DNA from: Acidimicrobiia bacterium
Lineage (GTDB): Bacteria > Actinomycetota > Acidimicrobiia > IMCC26256 > DASPTH01
Assembly (NCBI GenBank): GCA_040880805.1
Contig: JBBDHW010000056.1
Coordinates: 1 to 55,844 of the forward strand
Direction of reading: 5' to 3'
Length of the DNA stretch: 55,844 nt
The notes under the pieces are model-generated. The model had not been told where the DNA came from. It was given only the letters and a program-made list of their open reading frames with translations, and did not search any database. Shown here one piece after another: positions 19,653 through 29,805 of the stretch. The position numbers were made by a program, and so were the translations under genes. Positions within the stretch are counted from its first letter, which is position 1. The number at the start of each line of letters is the position of its first letter.

Positions 19653-19658
19653 ACCCTA
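19653..19658 (-). promoter_or_regulatory. candidate -10 box of the leaderless secreted-protein gene
   Basis: TAGGGT on the minus strand, six bases, then GTG at 19646. There is no Shine-Dalgarno and no convincing -35. Confidence 0.4.
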
Positions 19659-19667
19659 CTGACTGAG

Positions 19668-20489
19668 TCAATACTGGCCGCTGCGGAGGCGGGCGATGCG
19701 GTCGGCCGTGGGCGGGTGCGTGCTGAACAGGTTCTTGAACTGGACCTTGCGACCGGTGAGCGGGTTGATGATGTACGCAGTTGCTCGCTGCGGACTGACG
19801 TCCATCGGCACCTGGTTCGCGTAGGCCTCGATCTTCTCGAGCGCGCGGGCAAGGGGCTCGCCGTCGTGCACCAGGTGGGCGCCGCTGGCATCGGCTTCGT
19901 ACTCGCGGGAGCGGGTCAGCGCTCGCTGGAGGAGGAAGGCCGCGAGGGGCGCCAGGATCATCATGAGCAATGCGCCGATGATGTTGTCTTCATCGGAGAA
20001 CCAGAACGCCATGCGCGCCACGAACGTGATGGCCAGGGCCACGGCTGCCGCCACCGATCCGATCAGGATGTCGTAGTTCTTGACGTGCGAGAGCTCGTGG
20101 GCGAGCACGCCGCGGAGCTCGTCACGGTCGAGCACCCTCAGGATCCCTTGCGTGACACACACTGCCGCGTGCCTCGGGCTCCGCCCGGTGGCGAACGCGT
20201 TGGGTTGCGCCTCCGCGGACACGTAGATCTTCGGCATGGGCATGCCGGCCGCGCTCGTGAGCTCCTCGACGATCTCGTAGACCTCGGGCAGCTCCTCACG
20301 GGTGGCCGGCTGGGCGCGCGCCGCCTTGATCGCGAGCTTGTCGCTGAACCAGTAGGAGCCGCCGCAGAACAGGAGGCCGAACGCGAGCCCGATCAGGAGC
20401 CCGGTGGAACCGCCCAGGACAGCGCCGATGCCCATGAACAGGGCACCGAGGAGCGCCAGGAGGACGGCCGTCTTCGCTGCGTTTCTCAT
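19668..20489 (-). CDS. htpX: HtpX-type membrane zinc metalloprotease (M48)
   Basis: A 273-residue integral membrane peptidase involved in membrane-protein quality control. Two N-terminal helices are followed by the zinc site HELSH (131-135), a pair of membrane helices, and the third ligand region [12 protein letters not shown]. The C-terminal [20 protein letters not shown] is typical of HtpX. The ATG at 20489 is preferred because GAGGTGAGG precedes it; a GTG at 20498 is the alternative. With the FtsH-like gene it gives this region two membrane proteases. Confidence 0.93.
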   Translation of the reverse strand: MRNAAKTAVLLALLGALFMGIGAVLGGSTGLLIGLAFGLLFCGGSYWFSDKLAIKAARAQPATREELPEVYEIVEELTSAAGMPMPKIYVSAEAQPNAFATGRSPRHAAVCVTQGILRVLDRDELRGVLAHELSHVKNYDILIGSVAAAVALAITFVARMAFWFSDEDNIIGALLMMILAPLAAFLLQRALTRSREYEADASGAHLVHDGEPLARALEKIEAYANQVPMDVSPQRATAYIINPLTGRKVQFKNLFSTHPPTADRIARLRSGQY

Positions 20490-20575
20490 TGTCCTCACCT
20501 CGTCGGGATCGGGAAGATCCCGGTTACCCCTGCAACGCTACGCGCTGCCCCTCGCGTTCCCGCCACGACCCCCAA

Positions 20576-21073
20576 TCAGTCGTAGTACCCCGAGTGGAAG
20601 TAGATACACGGGACGCCTTCGGCGCGGAACATCTCGACGTTGCGGCGGTCGTCCTCGATCGCGAGCCGGAGGTCGAACCCGTACCGGCGGAGGTCCCACA
20701 CCGAAGCCTGCTTGAAGTCGCGGGCGTAGTCGTAGTCGCCCCATGGCCGCATGACGAGCAGGTCCCACCGGATCCTGTAGCGGCGCAACCACGCCTCGGT
20801 GAGGTGGTGCACCCGCTCCGGGCGCGCGGTGAGCAGCAGGATCCGCAACTCGGGATCGAGCAGATCGAGGAGCACCTTGACCTCTTCGATGACCTCGTCG
20901 TCGCCGCAGGCTTCGAAGAACGCGTCCCAGTCTCGGCGCGGCCGCTCGAGGTAGTGCTGACGGCTCGCCGCGTCGGAGAGCACGCCGTCGAGGTCGACGA
21001 TCGCGCCCGGCCCGGGCTCGACGGCGCCGTCGTGCCACGTCCAGTGCTCAGGTGCGTAATTCGGAATCGTCAA
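20576..21073 (-). CDS. HAD-superfamily phosphatase, polynucleotide 3'-phosphatase-like
   Basis: A 165-residue single-domain HAD phosphatase. Motif I is [10 protein letters not shown] (nucleophile and acid Asp), motif [10 protein letters not shown], and motif III/IV has Lys in RDFKQASVW and [13 protein letters not shown]. The pattern resembles the phosphatase half of polynucleotide kinase/phosphatase proteins, so a DNA or RNA 3'-phosphate or another phosphoester may be the substrate. Its TTG start overlaps the acs stop codon (TTGA), so it is probably translated only by coupling to acs. The functional reason for the acs link is unknown. Confidence 0.7.
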   Translation of the reverse strand: MTIPNYAPEHWTWHDGAVEPGPGAIVDLDGVLSDAASRQHYLERPRRDWDAFFEACGDDEVIEEVKVLLDLLDPELRILLLTARPERVHHLTEAWLRRYRIRWDLLVMRPWGDYDYARDFKQASVWDLRRYGFDLRLAIEDDRRNVEMFRAEGVPCIYFHSGYYD

Positions 21074-23031
21074 TCTTCGTCGGCCGGTGCCGTCGCGAGG
21101 TAGCGCGACTTGATGCCTTCGACGACAGAAGGGTCGGCGAGTGTGGTGGTATCGCCGAGCGCTTGGTCTTCGGCCACGTCACGCAACAACCGACGCATGA
21201 TCTTGCCCGACCTGGTCTTCGGCAGATCCTCGGTGAAGAGGATCTTCTTCGGCTTCGCGATGGGGCCGATGGTGTTGCCCACGTGGTCGCGCAACTCGGC
21301 GACGAGCGCGTCGCTCGCCTCGCGGCCGCCGCGGAGGGTCACGAACGCGCTGATCGCCTGGCCGGTGGTGTCGTCCTTCGTGCCGACGACCGCGGCCTCG
21401 GCGACCGCGGGATGCCCCACGAGCGCGTGCTCGACCTCGGCGGTGGAGATGTTGTGCCCCGACACGAGCATCACGTCGTCGACCCGGCCGAGCAGCCAGA
21501 AGTAGCCGTCTTCGTCGCGCTTCGCGCCGTCGCCCGCGAAGTACCGACCCTCGAATCGACTCCAGTACGTGTCGCGGTAACGCTCCGGGTCGCCCCAGAT
21601 GCCGCGCAGCATCGCCGGCCACGGTCGCGTGAGCAGCAAGTAGCCGCCGCCGGGGATCGGCACCGATTCGCCCGCGTCGCTCACAACGTCGGCACCGATG
21701 CCCGGGAGCGGGAAGGTCGCGCTCCCGGGCTTCAACGTGGTCGCGCCGGGCAACGGGCTGATCATGATGGAGCCCGTTTCCGTTTGCCACCACGTGTCGA
21801 CCACGGGGCAGCGCCCACCACCGATGTACTGCCAGTACCAGACCCATGCCTCGGGGTTGATCGGTTCACCGACCGTGCCGAGCAGACGCAGCGAGGACAG
21901 ATCACGCGACTCCGGGTACTCCGATCCCCACTTCATGAACGTACGGATCGCGGTGGGCGCGGTGTAGAGGATCGTGACCTTGTACTGCTCGATGATCTGC
22001 CAGAGCCGGTCCTTCTCGGGGAAGTCGGGCGTGCCCTCGTAGATCACGCTCGTCGTGCGGTTCGCGAGCGGGCCGTACACGATGTACGAGTGGCCGGTGA
22101 CCCAACCGACATCAGCCGAACACCAGTAGACGTCGGTATCGGGGTGCAGGTCGAAGACGTGTTGGTGCGTCCACGCGACTTGCGTGAGGTAGCCGCCCGT
22201 CGTGTGCATGATGCCTTTGGGCTTCGCGGTGGTGCCGCTCGTGTAGAGGAGATAGAGGAGGTCTTCCGAGTCCATGTGCTCGGGGTCGCAGTCACTCGAC
22301 TGTTGCGGCACGAGGTCGTGCCACCACACGTCGCGCCCCTCTGTCATGGGAACGTCGTGTTCCGTGCGGCGCAGCACGAGCACCTTCTCGATCGACGGGC
22401 ACTCGCCCACCGCGGTGTCGGCCGTCTCCTTCAGCGGCACGATGCTCCCGCGCCGCCACGCGCCGTCGCCGGTGATGAGCACCTTGGCCTCGGCGTCCTG
22501 AATGCGGTCGCGCAGCGAGTCGGCCGAGAAGCCGCCGAACACCACCGAATGCGGCGCGCCGATCCGCGAGCACGCGAGCAGCGCCATCGGCAGCTCGGGC
22601 ACCATGCCGAGGTAGATGTTGACCCGCTCACCCTTGCGAACGCCGAGCTCCTTCAGCGCGTTGGCGAGACGGCAGACGTCGTCGAGCAGCTCTGCGTAGG
22701 TGATGGTGCGCGTGTCGCCCGGTTCGCCCACCCAGTGGTACGCGACCTGCTCGCCGTGACCGGCCATCACGTGGCGATCCAGGCAGTTATAGGACGCGTT
22801 GAGCTTCCCGCCGACGAACCACTTCGCGAACGGGAGATCCCACTCGAGGATCGTGTCCCACTCCTGATACCAGTCGAGGAGCTTCGCCGCCTGCTGCGCC
22901 CAGAACCCCTCGTAGTCGACGTTGGCCTCGTCGTAGATCTCGGCGTCGACGATGAGCGCGTCCTGCTTGAACGACTCGGACGGTCGGAACGTGCGTCCCT
23001 CCTCGAGCAAGGACTCGATCGTGTCGGACAT
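21070..23031 (-). CDS. acs: acetyl-CoA synthetase
   Basis: A 653-residue AMP-forming acetate-CoA ligase, usual length. The core motif [19 protein letters not shown] binds [16 protein letters not shown] is the acyl-adenylate region. [11 protein letters not shown] near the C-terminus carries the catalytic lysine that is reversibly acetylated in related enzymes. It converts acetate and CoA to acetyl-CoA. The start is ATG. A TATAGC box about 50 bases upstream (23087-23082) may be its -10. A HAD phosphatase is coupled downstream. Confidence 0.96.
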   Translation of the reverse strand: MSDTIESLLEEGRTFRPSESFKQDALIVDAEIYDEANVDYEGFWAQQAAKLLDWYQEWDTILEWDLPFAKWFVGGKLNASYNCLDRHVMAGHGEQVAYHWVGEPGDTRTITYAELLDDVCRLANALKELGVRKGERVNIYLGMVPELPMALLACSRIGAPHSVVFGGFSADSLRDRIQDAEAKVLITGDGAWRRGSIVPLKETADTAVGECPSIEKVLVLRRTEHDVPMTEGRDVWWHDLVPQQSSDCDPEHMDSEDLLYLLYTSGTTAKPKGIMHTTGGYLTQVAWTHQHVFDLHPDTDVYWCSADVGWVTGHSYIVYGPLANRTTSVIYEGTPDFPEKDRLWQIIEQYKVTILYTAPTAIRTFMKWGSEYPESRDLSSLRLLGTVGEPINPEAWVWYWQYIGGGRCPVVDTWWQTETGSIMISPLPGATTLKPGSATFPLPGIGADVVSDAGESVPIPGGGYLLLTRPWPAMLRGIWGDPERYRDTYWSRFEGRYFAGDGAKRDEDGYFWLLGRVDDVMLVSGHNISTAEVEHALVGHPAVAEAAVVGTKDDTTGQAISAFVTLRGGREASDALVAELRDHVGNTIGPIAKPKKILFTEDLPKTRSGKIMRRLLRDVAEDQALGDTTTLADPSVVEGIKSRYLATAPADED

Positions 23032-23119
23032 TGCGTTGACCCCCGGGATGCACAGCTCGCGAACCTGCGTCGACGACCGACGCTATACGACGGCTGTTGG
23101 CGAAAGTTCGGGAGTGGGG

Positions 23120-24271
23120 TCAGCCCGCCCGGAACACGAGGACGCGGTGGGCGCCGAGACCCGCCGGGTCGAGCAGCGCGGCAGCCTCGGTGACCCGGCT
23201 GCGGTGCCGGAGCGCCTCGAGGTCGCCGACGTGCGCGCGTGCGTCCCACTGCGCACGTGCATCCGCGACGAGCTCCTCCACGCCGAGCTCGCGCAACCAC
23301 TCCGCCTGCGTGCACTCTCGCTCCAACGTGAGGCCGGCGGCGCTCGCCGCATGCACGAGATACTCGAGCGGAACGTCGGCGGTGATGTCCTGTTCGCCGG
23401 GCGCGACGATCGGTGACGCGCCGCGCCGATGTTCCCGGTAGGTGCGCAGCCAACCCGCTTGGCCGCGCTCCATCAGCTCGGCCGCGGATGCGGCGTAGTC
23501 GACGATGAGCAACGTGCCACGCAGCACCGCCGCACATCCGAGCAACCAGTCCCGCGCGCCGGTGGGTACCGGCAACCGCGTCCCGACGGGCACGTCGCCC
23601 GACGCTACGTGATCGGCCTCGGTCGCGAGCGCGGGCGCGGCGGGAATCACGTCTTCCTCGAACGCGTCTTCCGTGATGCCGACGCGCACCTCCGACCAGC
23701 CGTCAGCGCTGCGTTCGACGACGCGGAACGGGAGATTGTCGAGCAGCTCGTTCGCCAGCACCACGCCGGTCAGCGGCACCGCGGGGAGCTCACCCAGCGA
23801 CGTGGCGATCGGCCCGACATCGGCAACGGGCGCGGGTGGGCCGTCGCCGTCGGGGATCACGGGCCCGAGCGCGTCCTCGAAGGGTTCGAGCACGAGCAGC
23901 TCGCGCTGCTCCGCGCGCAGCGCTTCGGAACGCTCGACGAGCACGTACCGCAGCGCCGGGCCGCACCTCGGCTGTGACGCGAGCACGTCGGCCGCGAGCC
24001 GTCCCCGACCTGCACCTGCTTCCACCACGAGATACGGGTCCGGTGCGTGCAGCTCGTCCCAGAACTCGTCGAGTGCACGCGCGACGAGTGCGCCGAACAG
24101 GGTGCCCACCTCGGGGCTGGTGACGAAGTCGAGGCCGCGGCGGCCCGCTCCCTTCGCACGGGTGAAGAAGCCGCCGTCGCCGTACAAGGCCTCTTCGACA
24201 AACGTGTCGAAGGGAATCGGCCCTTCCCGATGAATCCGCTCAGCGAGCCGCTTCGCGAGCGCAGACCTCAT
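23120..24271 (-). CDS. MidA/NDUFAF7-family SAM-dependent methyltransferase
   Basis: A 383-residue class I methyltransferase of the MidA (COG1565) family. Family motifs: EALYGDGGFFTRA, TSPEVGTLFG, the SAM loop VVEAGAGRGRLAADVL, and GVVLANELLDNLPFRVVE. The mitochondrial homologue NDUFAF7 symmetrically dimethylates an arginine of complex I subunit NDUFS2 and is needed for assembly. Here the gene lies 66 bases downstream of nuoN of the 11-gene nuo operon on the same strand, and NuoD of that operon has the equivalent arginine. The ATG at 24271 (MRSALAKRL) is used. A TAGCTT box eight bases upstream could give it an extra, nearly leaderless start. Confidence 0.88.
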   Translation of the reverse strand: MRSALAKRLAERIHREGPIPFDTFVEEALYGDGGFFTRAKGAGRRGLDFVTSPEVGTLFGALVARALDEFWDELHAPDPYLVVEAGAGRGRLAADVLASQPRCGPALRYVLVERSEALRAEQRELLVLEPFEDALGPVIPDGDGPPAPVADVGPIATSLGELPAVPLTGVVLANELLDNLPFRVVERSADGWSEVRVGITEDAFEEDVIPAAPALATEADHVASGDVPVGTRLPVPTGARDWLLGCAAVLRGTLLIVDYAASAAELMERGQAGWLRTYREHRRGASPIVAPGEQDITADVPLEYLVHAASAAGLTLERECTQAEWLRELGVEELVADARAQWDARAHVGDLEALRHRSRVTEAAALLDPAGLGAHRVLVFRAG

Positions 24272-24295
24272 CAGAGGACAAGCTACCGGCGCACG

Positions 24296-24335
24296 CGGCG
24301 ACGAGCGAAGCGAGTCGCTCGCCAGCCGAGCGAAC
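24296..24335 (-). repeat. fragment of the dispersed palindromic element
   Basis: Between nuoN1 and the methyltransferase gene, only the right-hand part of the repeat family is present: on the minus strand TTCGCTCGGCTGGCGAGCGA followed by CTCGCTTCGCTCGTCGC. The palindromic core is missing. Confidence 0.55.
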
Positions 24336-24337
24336 AA

Positions 24338-25825
24338 TCAGGTGACGGGGAACGCGAGCTCGCCGATGCGGGCGAAGAACTGCGGGTAGATGCCGACTAC
24401 CACCACAACCGCCGCGGTGAGCCCGATCGCGAGGGTGAGCGCGGCCGGGACCGTCCGGGAGGGCGTGACATCGGCGTACTCGGGCGCGGGATCATGGAAC
24501 CACATCTCGCGTGCCACCGCCGCGTAGTAGAAGAACGCGATCACCGAGGCGACCGCCGCGATCACGCCCAGCACGATCGCGCTCGGCGTGTTGGCGTCGA
24601 AGACGGCGCGGAACATCACGAACTTGGCGAACCACCCCGCGGTCGGTGGTATCCCGGCGAGGGAGAGGAGGAACAGCGTCATCGCGAGCGCGAGACCCGG
24701 AGAAGTCTGCCCAAGCCCGGCGTACGATTCGATCTCGCCCGAACGGGTACGGCGTGCCACGGCGATCACCACGGCGAACGCGCCAAGGTTCATCGCTCCG
24801 TAGATGAGGATGTAGATCACGACGGCTTCGAACGACGCCACCGCGGCCTGGTTGTCGCCGGCAACCGCGAGCGGTACGAGGATGAAGCCGCCCTGCGCGA
24901 TCGACGAGTACGCCAGCATGCGCACGATGTTGGTCTGGCGCAGCGCGACCAGGTTGCCGTAGATCATCGACGCCGCGGCGAGGATCCAGAGCGCAGGCTG
25001 CCACGAGTCGGGCGACGGGAAGAAGCCGAACGCGACGACGCTGAGCATCGCGACGAAGCCACCCGCCTTCGACGCCACCGACAGGAAGGCGGTGACCGGT
25101 GTGGGCGCGCCCTGGTACGTGTCGGGGACCCAGAAATGGAACGGGACCGCGCTCACCTTGAAGGCGAAGCCGCCCAGCGTGAGGAAGATCGCAACTGCGA
25201 ACAGCGGCGTGGTCTCGCGGCCGGGCGCACTGATGTAGTGGGAGATGTCGCTCAACAGCGTGGAGCCCGTCTCGCCGTAGACGAGAGACATGCCGTAGAG
25301 CATGATCGCCGTCGACAGCACACCGATCAGGAAGTACTTGATCGCCGCCTCGTTCGAGCCTTCGTCGTGCTTGCGCCACCCGGCGAGCACGAATGTGGGG
25401 ATCGTGATCGTCTCCAGCGCGACGAAGATCGACACCAGATCGCGCGATGAAGCCATGACGAGCATGCCGAGCACCGAGGTGAGCAGCAGGAAGTAGAACT
25501 CGCCCTGGTAGTAGTCGCCCTCGCTGATGTAGTCGGCTGACATGAGCAACGACACGTACGCAACGACGAGGAAGAAGCCTTCGAGCGCGAGCGCGTAGTT
25601 GTCGACGACGAACGCGCCGCCGAAGAGATCGCGTGGGAGCTGCGACCCGTCGGCGGCGAGCGTGATCACGGGCACCAGTGCCGCGAGCACGCCGATCGAC
25701 GCGATCCGCGACGACGTGAAGCGGGACCGTTCCGGCCAGATCAGGTCGGCCACGAGCACGACGAGGATCGCCGCCGTGAGGACGATCTCGGGCGCGATCG
25801 CGTGGAAGTCGACGGAAGGGTTCAC
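24338..25825 (-). CDS. nuoN: NADH-quinone oxidoreductase subunit N (operon 1)
   Basis: Antiporter-like proton-pumping subunit of complex I, 495 residues, about 14 membrane helices. The key residues are kept: Glu in FVALETITIPTFVLAG and Lys in GGFAFKVSAVPFHFWVPD, with the family block DTYQGAPTPVTAFLSVASK. The GTG start overlaps the nuoM stop (GTGA). It is the last nuo gene of operon 1; the methyltransferase gene follows after 66 bases. A much longer open frame reading into nuoM is rejected. Confidence 0.95.
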   Translation of the reverse strand: MNPSVDFHAIAPEIVLTAAILVVLVADLIWPERSRFTSSRIASIGVLAALVPVITLAADGSQLPRDLFGGAFVVDNYALALEGFFLVVAYVSLLMSADYISEGDYYQGEFYFLLLTSVLGMLVMASSRDLVSIFVALETITIPTFVLAGWRKHDEGSNEAAIKYFLIGVLSTAIMLYGMSLVYGETGSTLLSDISHYISAPGRETTPLFAVAIFLTLGGFAFKVSAVPFHFWVPDTYQGAPTPVTAFLSVASKAGGFVAMLSVVAFGFFPSPDSWQPALWILAAASMIYGNLVALRQTNIVRMLAYSSIAQGGFILVPLAVAGDNQAAVASFEAVVIYILIYGAMNLGAFAVVIAVARRTRSGEIESYAGLGQTSPGLALAMTLFLLSLAGIPPTAGWFAKFVMFRAVFDANTPSAIVLGVIAAVASVIAFFYYAAVAREMWFHDPAPEYADVTPSRTVPAALTLAIGLTAAVVVVVGIYPQFFARIGELAFPVT

Positions 25826-27375
25826 CCAAGTGCCCTGTTGATGCCGGCGACGATCTGCGTGACCGCGGGATCGCTGATCTTGAACAAGAGGTTCGGGTAG
25901 AACCCGAGCACGACGATGAGCGCGAGCAGCGGGATCCATGCGATCCACTCGGGCCCGTGCACGTCGTGCACATGGAGATCGGCGAACTCGGCGTGGACCT
26001 TGCCGAACGCGACGCGCTGGAACATCCAGAGCAGGTACCCCGCGGCGAGGATCGTCCCGATCGCCGCGATCACCATGTACACGCGGAACGTCCAGAGCGT
26101 GCCGCTGCTCCCGCCCCACAGACCATTCGGGTTCGCGGGGTCGTACGCGGAGAGGATCGCCGGGAACTCGCCCCAGAACCCGGCGAGCCCGGGAAGGCCG
26201 AGTGACGCCATCGCGCAGAACCCGAGTATCCAACCGAGGTGTGGCGCCTGCGTGAGCAGACCGCCCAGCCGGCTGAGCTCGCGCGTGTTGTAGCGCTCCT
26301 GGATCGATCCCGCGAGGAAGAACAACATGCCGGTGATGAGCCCGTGCGCAACCATCCCGAACACCGCGGCGTTGATGCCGAAGTCGGTGAGCGTCGCGAT
26401 GCCGAGCATCACGAAGCCCATGTGCGCGATCGAGGAGAACGCGATCAAGCGCTTCATATCTCGCTGCGCGAGGCAGCCCAGCGCGCCGTAGATGATCCCG
26501 ATCACGGCGAGGAGCCCGATCCAGGGTGCCCAGGTCTGCGCGGCTTCGGGGATAATGGGGAGCGCGATGCGGATGAACCCGTAGGCACCGAGCTTCAGGA
26601 GCACCGCGGCCAGGAGCACCGAACCCACGGTGGGCGCCTCGGTGTGGGCGTCGGGGAGCCACGTGTGGAACGGGAACATCGGCACTTTGATCGCGAAGCC
26701 GAGGAAGAGCCCCGCGAACAGCAGCACCTGCGTGCTGTGCACGATGCCGGCACCGTGCAGCTTCGTGAGCACGACCATGTCGAAGGTGTGGACCTCCGAC
26801 AAGAAGAACAGCGCCAGGAACGAGAGCAGCATCATCGCCGAGCCGAACAGCGTGAACAGGAAGAACTTGATCGAGGCGTACTCACGGTTCGGCCCGCCCC
26901 ACACTCCGATCATGAAGAACATCGGGAGCAGGACGATCTCGAAGAAGATGAAGAAGAGGATGAGATCCTCGGCCACGAACGTGCCGTTCATCCCGACCTC
27001 GAGCAACAGGACGAGGGCGAGGAAGGCCTTCGGGTTGTGCGGCTCCGGGAAGTGGTTCCAGGAGTAGACGACGCACACGACCGTGATGAACATCGACAGG
27101 AGGAGCAGCGGGAGCGAGATCCCGTCGATCCCGAGGTGGTAGCGGCTGTGGATCACGTCGATCCAGGGCTCGTTCACGTTGAACTGCAGACCCGGAGCGT
27201 CGAAGTCGAAGCGGGCCAGGATCGCGATGCCCACGCCGAGCGTGACGAGTGACGTGAACAGCGTGACGATCTTGATGAGCTCTTCCTGCGCACGCGGGAT
27301 GAGCAGGATGATCGCCATGCCGACGGCGGGGATGAAGACCGCCAGGGTCAGTGCCCAGTCGTCGAACCAGTCCAT
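25822..27375 (-). CDS. nuoM: NADH-quinone oxidoreductase subunit M (operon 1)
   Basis: Second antiporter-like subunit, 517 residues. Conserved Glu in FFIFFEIVLLPMFFMIGVWG and Lys in GFAIKVPMFPFHTWLPDAHT indicate a working proton channel. LKLGAYGFIRIALPIIPEAA and FSSIAHMGFVMLGI are typical NuoM blocks. The start is ATG (MDWFDDWALT). Upstream, a triple 16-base repeat separates it from nuoL; downstream it overlaps nuoN by four bases. Confidence 0.96.
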   Translation of the reverse strand: MDWFDDWALTLAVFIPAVGMAIILLIPRAQEELIKIVTLFTSLVTLGVGIAILARFDFDAPGLQFNVNEPWIDVIHSRYHLGIDGISLPLLLLSMFITVVCVVYSWNHFPEPHNPKAFLALVLLLEVGMNGTFVAEDLILFFIFFEIVLLPMFFMIGVWGGPNREYASIKFFLFTLFGSAMMLLSFLALFFLSEVHTFDMVVLTKLHGAGIVHSTQVLLFAGLFLGFAIKVPMFPFHTWLPDAHTEAPTVGSVLLAAVLLKLGAYGFIRIALPIIPEAAQTWAPWIGLLAVIGIIYGALGCLAQRDMKRLIAFSSIAHMGFVMLGIATLTDFGINAAVFGMVAHGLITGMLFFLAGSIQERYNTRELSRLGGLLTQAPHLGWILGFCAMASLGLPGLAGFWGEFPAILSAYDPANPNGLWGGSSGTLWTFRVYMVIAAIGTILAAGYLLWMFQRVAFGKVHAEFADLHVHDVHGPEWIAWIPLLALIVVLGFYPNLLFKISDPAVTQIVAGINRALG

Positions 27376-27393
27376 CGAATCGATTCCCCTAAT

Positions 27394-27441
27394 GAGCTAG
27401 ATATTGGGTGAGCTAGATATTGGGTGAGCTAGATATTGGCA
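27394..27441. repeat. three 16-base tandem repeats at the nuoL-nuoM junction
   Basis: Units start at 27394, 27410 and 27426; each begins GAGCTAGATATTGG. The third contains the nuoL stop codon and the other two lie in the spacer before nuoM. The first two units are identical, which suggests recent duplication or slippage. Confidence 0.85.
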
Positions 27442-29495
27442 ATGAGCAGGGCGAGGCTGAGCAGCCCCACCGCCACGAACAGGAGTAACGCGTAGCGCTG
27501 CACGCGGCCGGATTGGACGTACCGCAGGAGACCGCCGGTCTCGCCGGTGGCTTCGGCGATCTCGTTCACGGCGCCGTCGACCACCTTCTGGTCGACGACG
27601 TCGTACGTAAAGATTCCGAGACGACGCGCGCCGGAACCGAGTGCGTTGACGATCTTGTCGATGACGTGCTGGTCGAACCAGTACACGCCACGCGCGATCG
27701 GCCCCTTGATCCCGGCGACGATCACGTTCTCGTAGAGCACGTCGAGGTAATACTTCTTCTCGAGGAACGTGTACCCCGCCCGTGCGAGCGCGTTGCGCTG
27801 CGTGAGTCCCTCGAGGGGGCCGCGCTCCTCGCGCCGGAACCAGAAGTACGCGGCGATACCGATACCGAGTGCGGCGAGTGACACCGAGATAAGGGCCTTC
27901 GGATAATCGAACTCGGGATGGACGAGCGCCGGGAAGGTGACTGTGGGCTCGACCCAGTCCTTGAACTTCTCGAGGCCGAGCGGCGCGGCGTTGATGAGGC
28001 CCGCGACGATCGAGAAGAAGGAAAGGACGACGAGGGGCACCGTGATCAGCGGCTCCGACTCGTGCGGGTGCCCATGCCCGCGGTACTCGCCGAAGAAGGT
28101 GAGGTAGATGCAGCGCGTCATGTAGGCCGCGGTGAGGAACGCGCCGACGAGGCCGACCACCATGAACGCGTCGAAGCCGCTCGCCCCCGCAGTCACGAGG
28201 ATCTCGTCCTTCGACCAGAACCCGGCAAACGGGAAGATGCCGGCGAGCGCGAACGAGCCGATCATGAACGTCCAGAACGTGATGGGCATGGGCTTTCGCA
28301 GCCCGCCCATGTCGCTCTTCATGTCGAACGAGTGGTGCGAGCCCGAGAAGCTCACCGACCCTGCACCGAGGAACAGCAGCGCCTTGAAGAACGCGTGGGT
28401 AAAGAGGTGGAACACCGCGGCGGTCCAGGCACCCACACCGAGCGCCATCACCATGTAGCCGATCTGGCTGATCGTGGAGTACGCGAGCACCTTCTTGATG
28501 TCGCGTTGCACGAACGCGAGCAACGCGCCGATGATGATCGTGATCCCGCCGATGAGCGCCATGAAGTTCACGCCGCCCGCGGCGATCGAGAACCCCTCGA
28601 AGAAGACGGGATAGAGCCGCGCGCCGAGGTAGACGCCGGCCACCACCATCGTCGCGGCGTGGATGAGCGCGGAGACCGGCGTGGGTCCGGCCATCGCGTC
28701 GGGAAGCCAGGTGTGGAGCGGGAACTGTCCGCTCTTGCCGATGATCCCGATGAACAGACAGATCGCGCCGGCGAGCAAGAGCGAGTGGTCGGCGCCTCTG
28801 CTCAGCGCGTACGCGTTCGTGCCGCTGATGCTGAAGGTGCCCGCGGCGAAGAACATGATGATGATGCCGATCATCAGCCCGATGTCGCCGGTTCGGGTCG
28901 TGAAGAACGCCTTCAGCGCGGCGTTGGAGTTCTCCTGCTCCTCCCAGAAGTGCCCGATCAGCGCGAACGAGCAGAGGCCGACGCCTTCCCAGCCGACGAG
29001 CATCACGAGCGTGTTGTCGGCCACTACGAGCAGGAGCATCGACGCCGTGAAGAGACTGAGCATCGAGTAGTACTCGGTGAAGCGGACCTCTTCGCGCATG
29101 TAGGCGACCGAGTAGACGTACACGAGCAACGAGATGAGCGTGACGACGAACAGCATCATCACCACGAGGCCGTCGACTCGAGTGCCCACGGTGAACTTGG
29201 CGAGGCCGTTCTGCCACCAGGTGATCGAATTGACGACCGGTTGGACGGCAACCTCGCCGTGGCCCTGCGTCGCGAAGATCCCGCGCCCGAGCGCTCGGAG
29301 ACCCTCGCTGTGGCCGGTCGCGTTGTCGACCCGGTCGATCCACTGGAAGACCGCGACCACCGACAGCACGAACGACGCACCGACCGCGCCGATGCCGACC
29401 TCGGCGCCGCGCAACGGCATCCGCTTCCCGAAGAAGAGGATCAGGAGGAATGAGACCGCGGGAAGCGCGGGGATGATCCAGGCGTAGTCGAGCAC
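27429..29495 (-). CDS. nuoL: NADH-quinone oxidoreductase subunit L (operon 1)
   Basis: Distal antiporter-like subunit with the long lateral helix, 688 residues. The channel residues are intact: Glu in [17 protein letters not shown], Lys in IIGKSGQFPLHTWLPDAM and His in [18 protein letters not shown]. The C-terminal third is the amphipathic arm and final helix. The start is a GTG seven bases after nuoK. Its 3' end overlaps a tandem repeat. Confidence 0.96.
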   Translation of the reverse strand: MLDYAWIIPALPAVSFLLILFFGKRMPLRGAEVGIGAVGASFVLSVVAVFQWIDRVDNATGHSEGLRALGRGIFATQGHGEVAVQPVVNSITWWQNGLAKFTVGTRVDGLVVMMLFVVTLISLLVYVYSVAYMREEVRFTEYYSMLSLFTASMLLLVVADNTLVMLVGWEGVGLCSFALIGHFWEEQENSNAALKAFFTTRTGDIGLMIGIIIMFFAAGTFSISGTNAYALSRGADHSLLLAGAICLFIGIIGKSGQFPLHTWLPDAMAGPTPVSALIHAATMVVAGVYLGARLYPVFFEGFSIAAGGVNFMALIGGITIIIGALLAFVQRDIKKVLAYSTISQIGYMVMALGVGAWTAAVFHLFTHAFFKALLFLGAGSVSFSGSHHSFDMKSDMGGLRKPMPITFWTFMIGSFALAGIFPFAGFWSKDEILVTAGASGFDAFMVVGLVGAFLTAAYMTRCIYLTFFGEYRGHGHPHESEPLITVPLVVLSFFSIVAGLINAAPLGLEKFKDWVEPTVTFPALVHPEFDYPKALISVSLAALGIGIAAYFWFRREERGPLEGLTQRNALARAGYTFLEKKYYLDVLYENVIVAGIKGPIARGVYWFDQHVIDKIVNALGSGARRLGIFTYDVVDQKVVDGAVNEIAEATGETGGLLRYVQSGRVQRYALLLFVAVGLLSLALLIANI

Positions 29496-29502
29496 GGAGC
29501 GG

Positions 29503-29802
29503 TCAGCCCTTCAACTGGTCGACTTCGTCGAGATCGGATGTGTGAACGTTTCGGTAGATGAGCAGCACGATCGCCAGGCCCACGCCGACTTCGGCCGCCG
29601 CGATCGTGATCACGAACAACGCGAAGACCTGGCCGGACACGTTGGACCGATACGCCGAGAACGCGACCAGGTTGATGTTCACCGCGTTGAGCATCAACTC
29701 GATGCTCATGAGCACGAGCACCGCGTTCTTCCGTGCCAGCACCCCGTAGATACCGGTGCAGAACAGGAACGCGCTCAGGATCAGGAACTGGTTGAGGCCC
29801 AC
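29503..29802 (-). CDS. nuoK: NADH-quinone oxidoreductase subunit K (operon 1)
   Basis: Small three-helix membrane subunit, 99 residues. It keeps the buried glutamates in [20 protein letters not shown] and [17 protein letters not shown] that form part of the proton path. GTG start, three bases after the nuoJ stop. Confidence 0.95.
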   Translation of the reverse strand: MGLNQFLILSAFLFCTGIYGVLARKNAVLVLMSIELMLNAVNINLVAFSAYRSNVSGQVFALFVITIAAAEVGVGLAIVLLIYRNVHTSDLDEVDQLKG

Positions 29803-29805
29803 CCC

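Noticed and set aside
27918-29453. 511-codon open frame opposite nuoL1
   Set aside because: Same effect: low-complexity Arg/Glu/His-rich translation, no start signals, complete overlap with a recognised gene.
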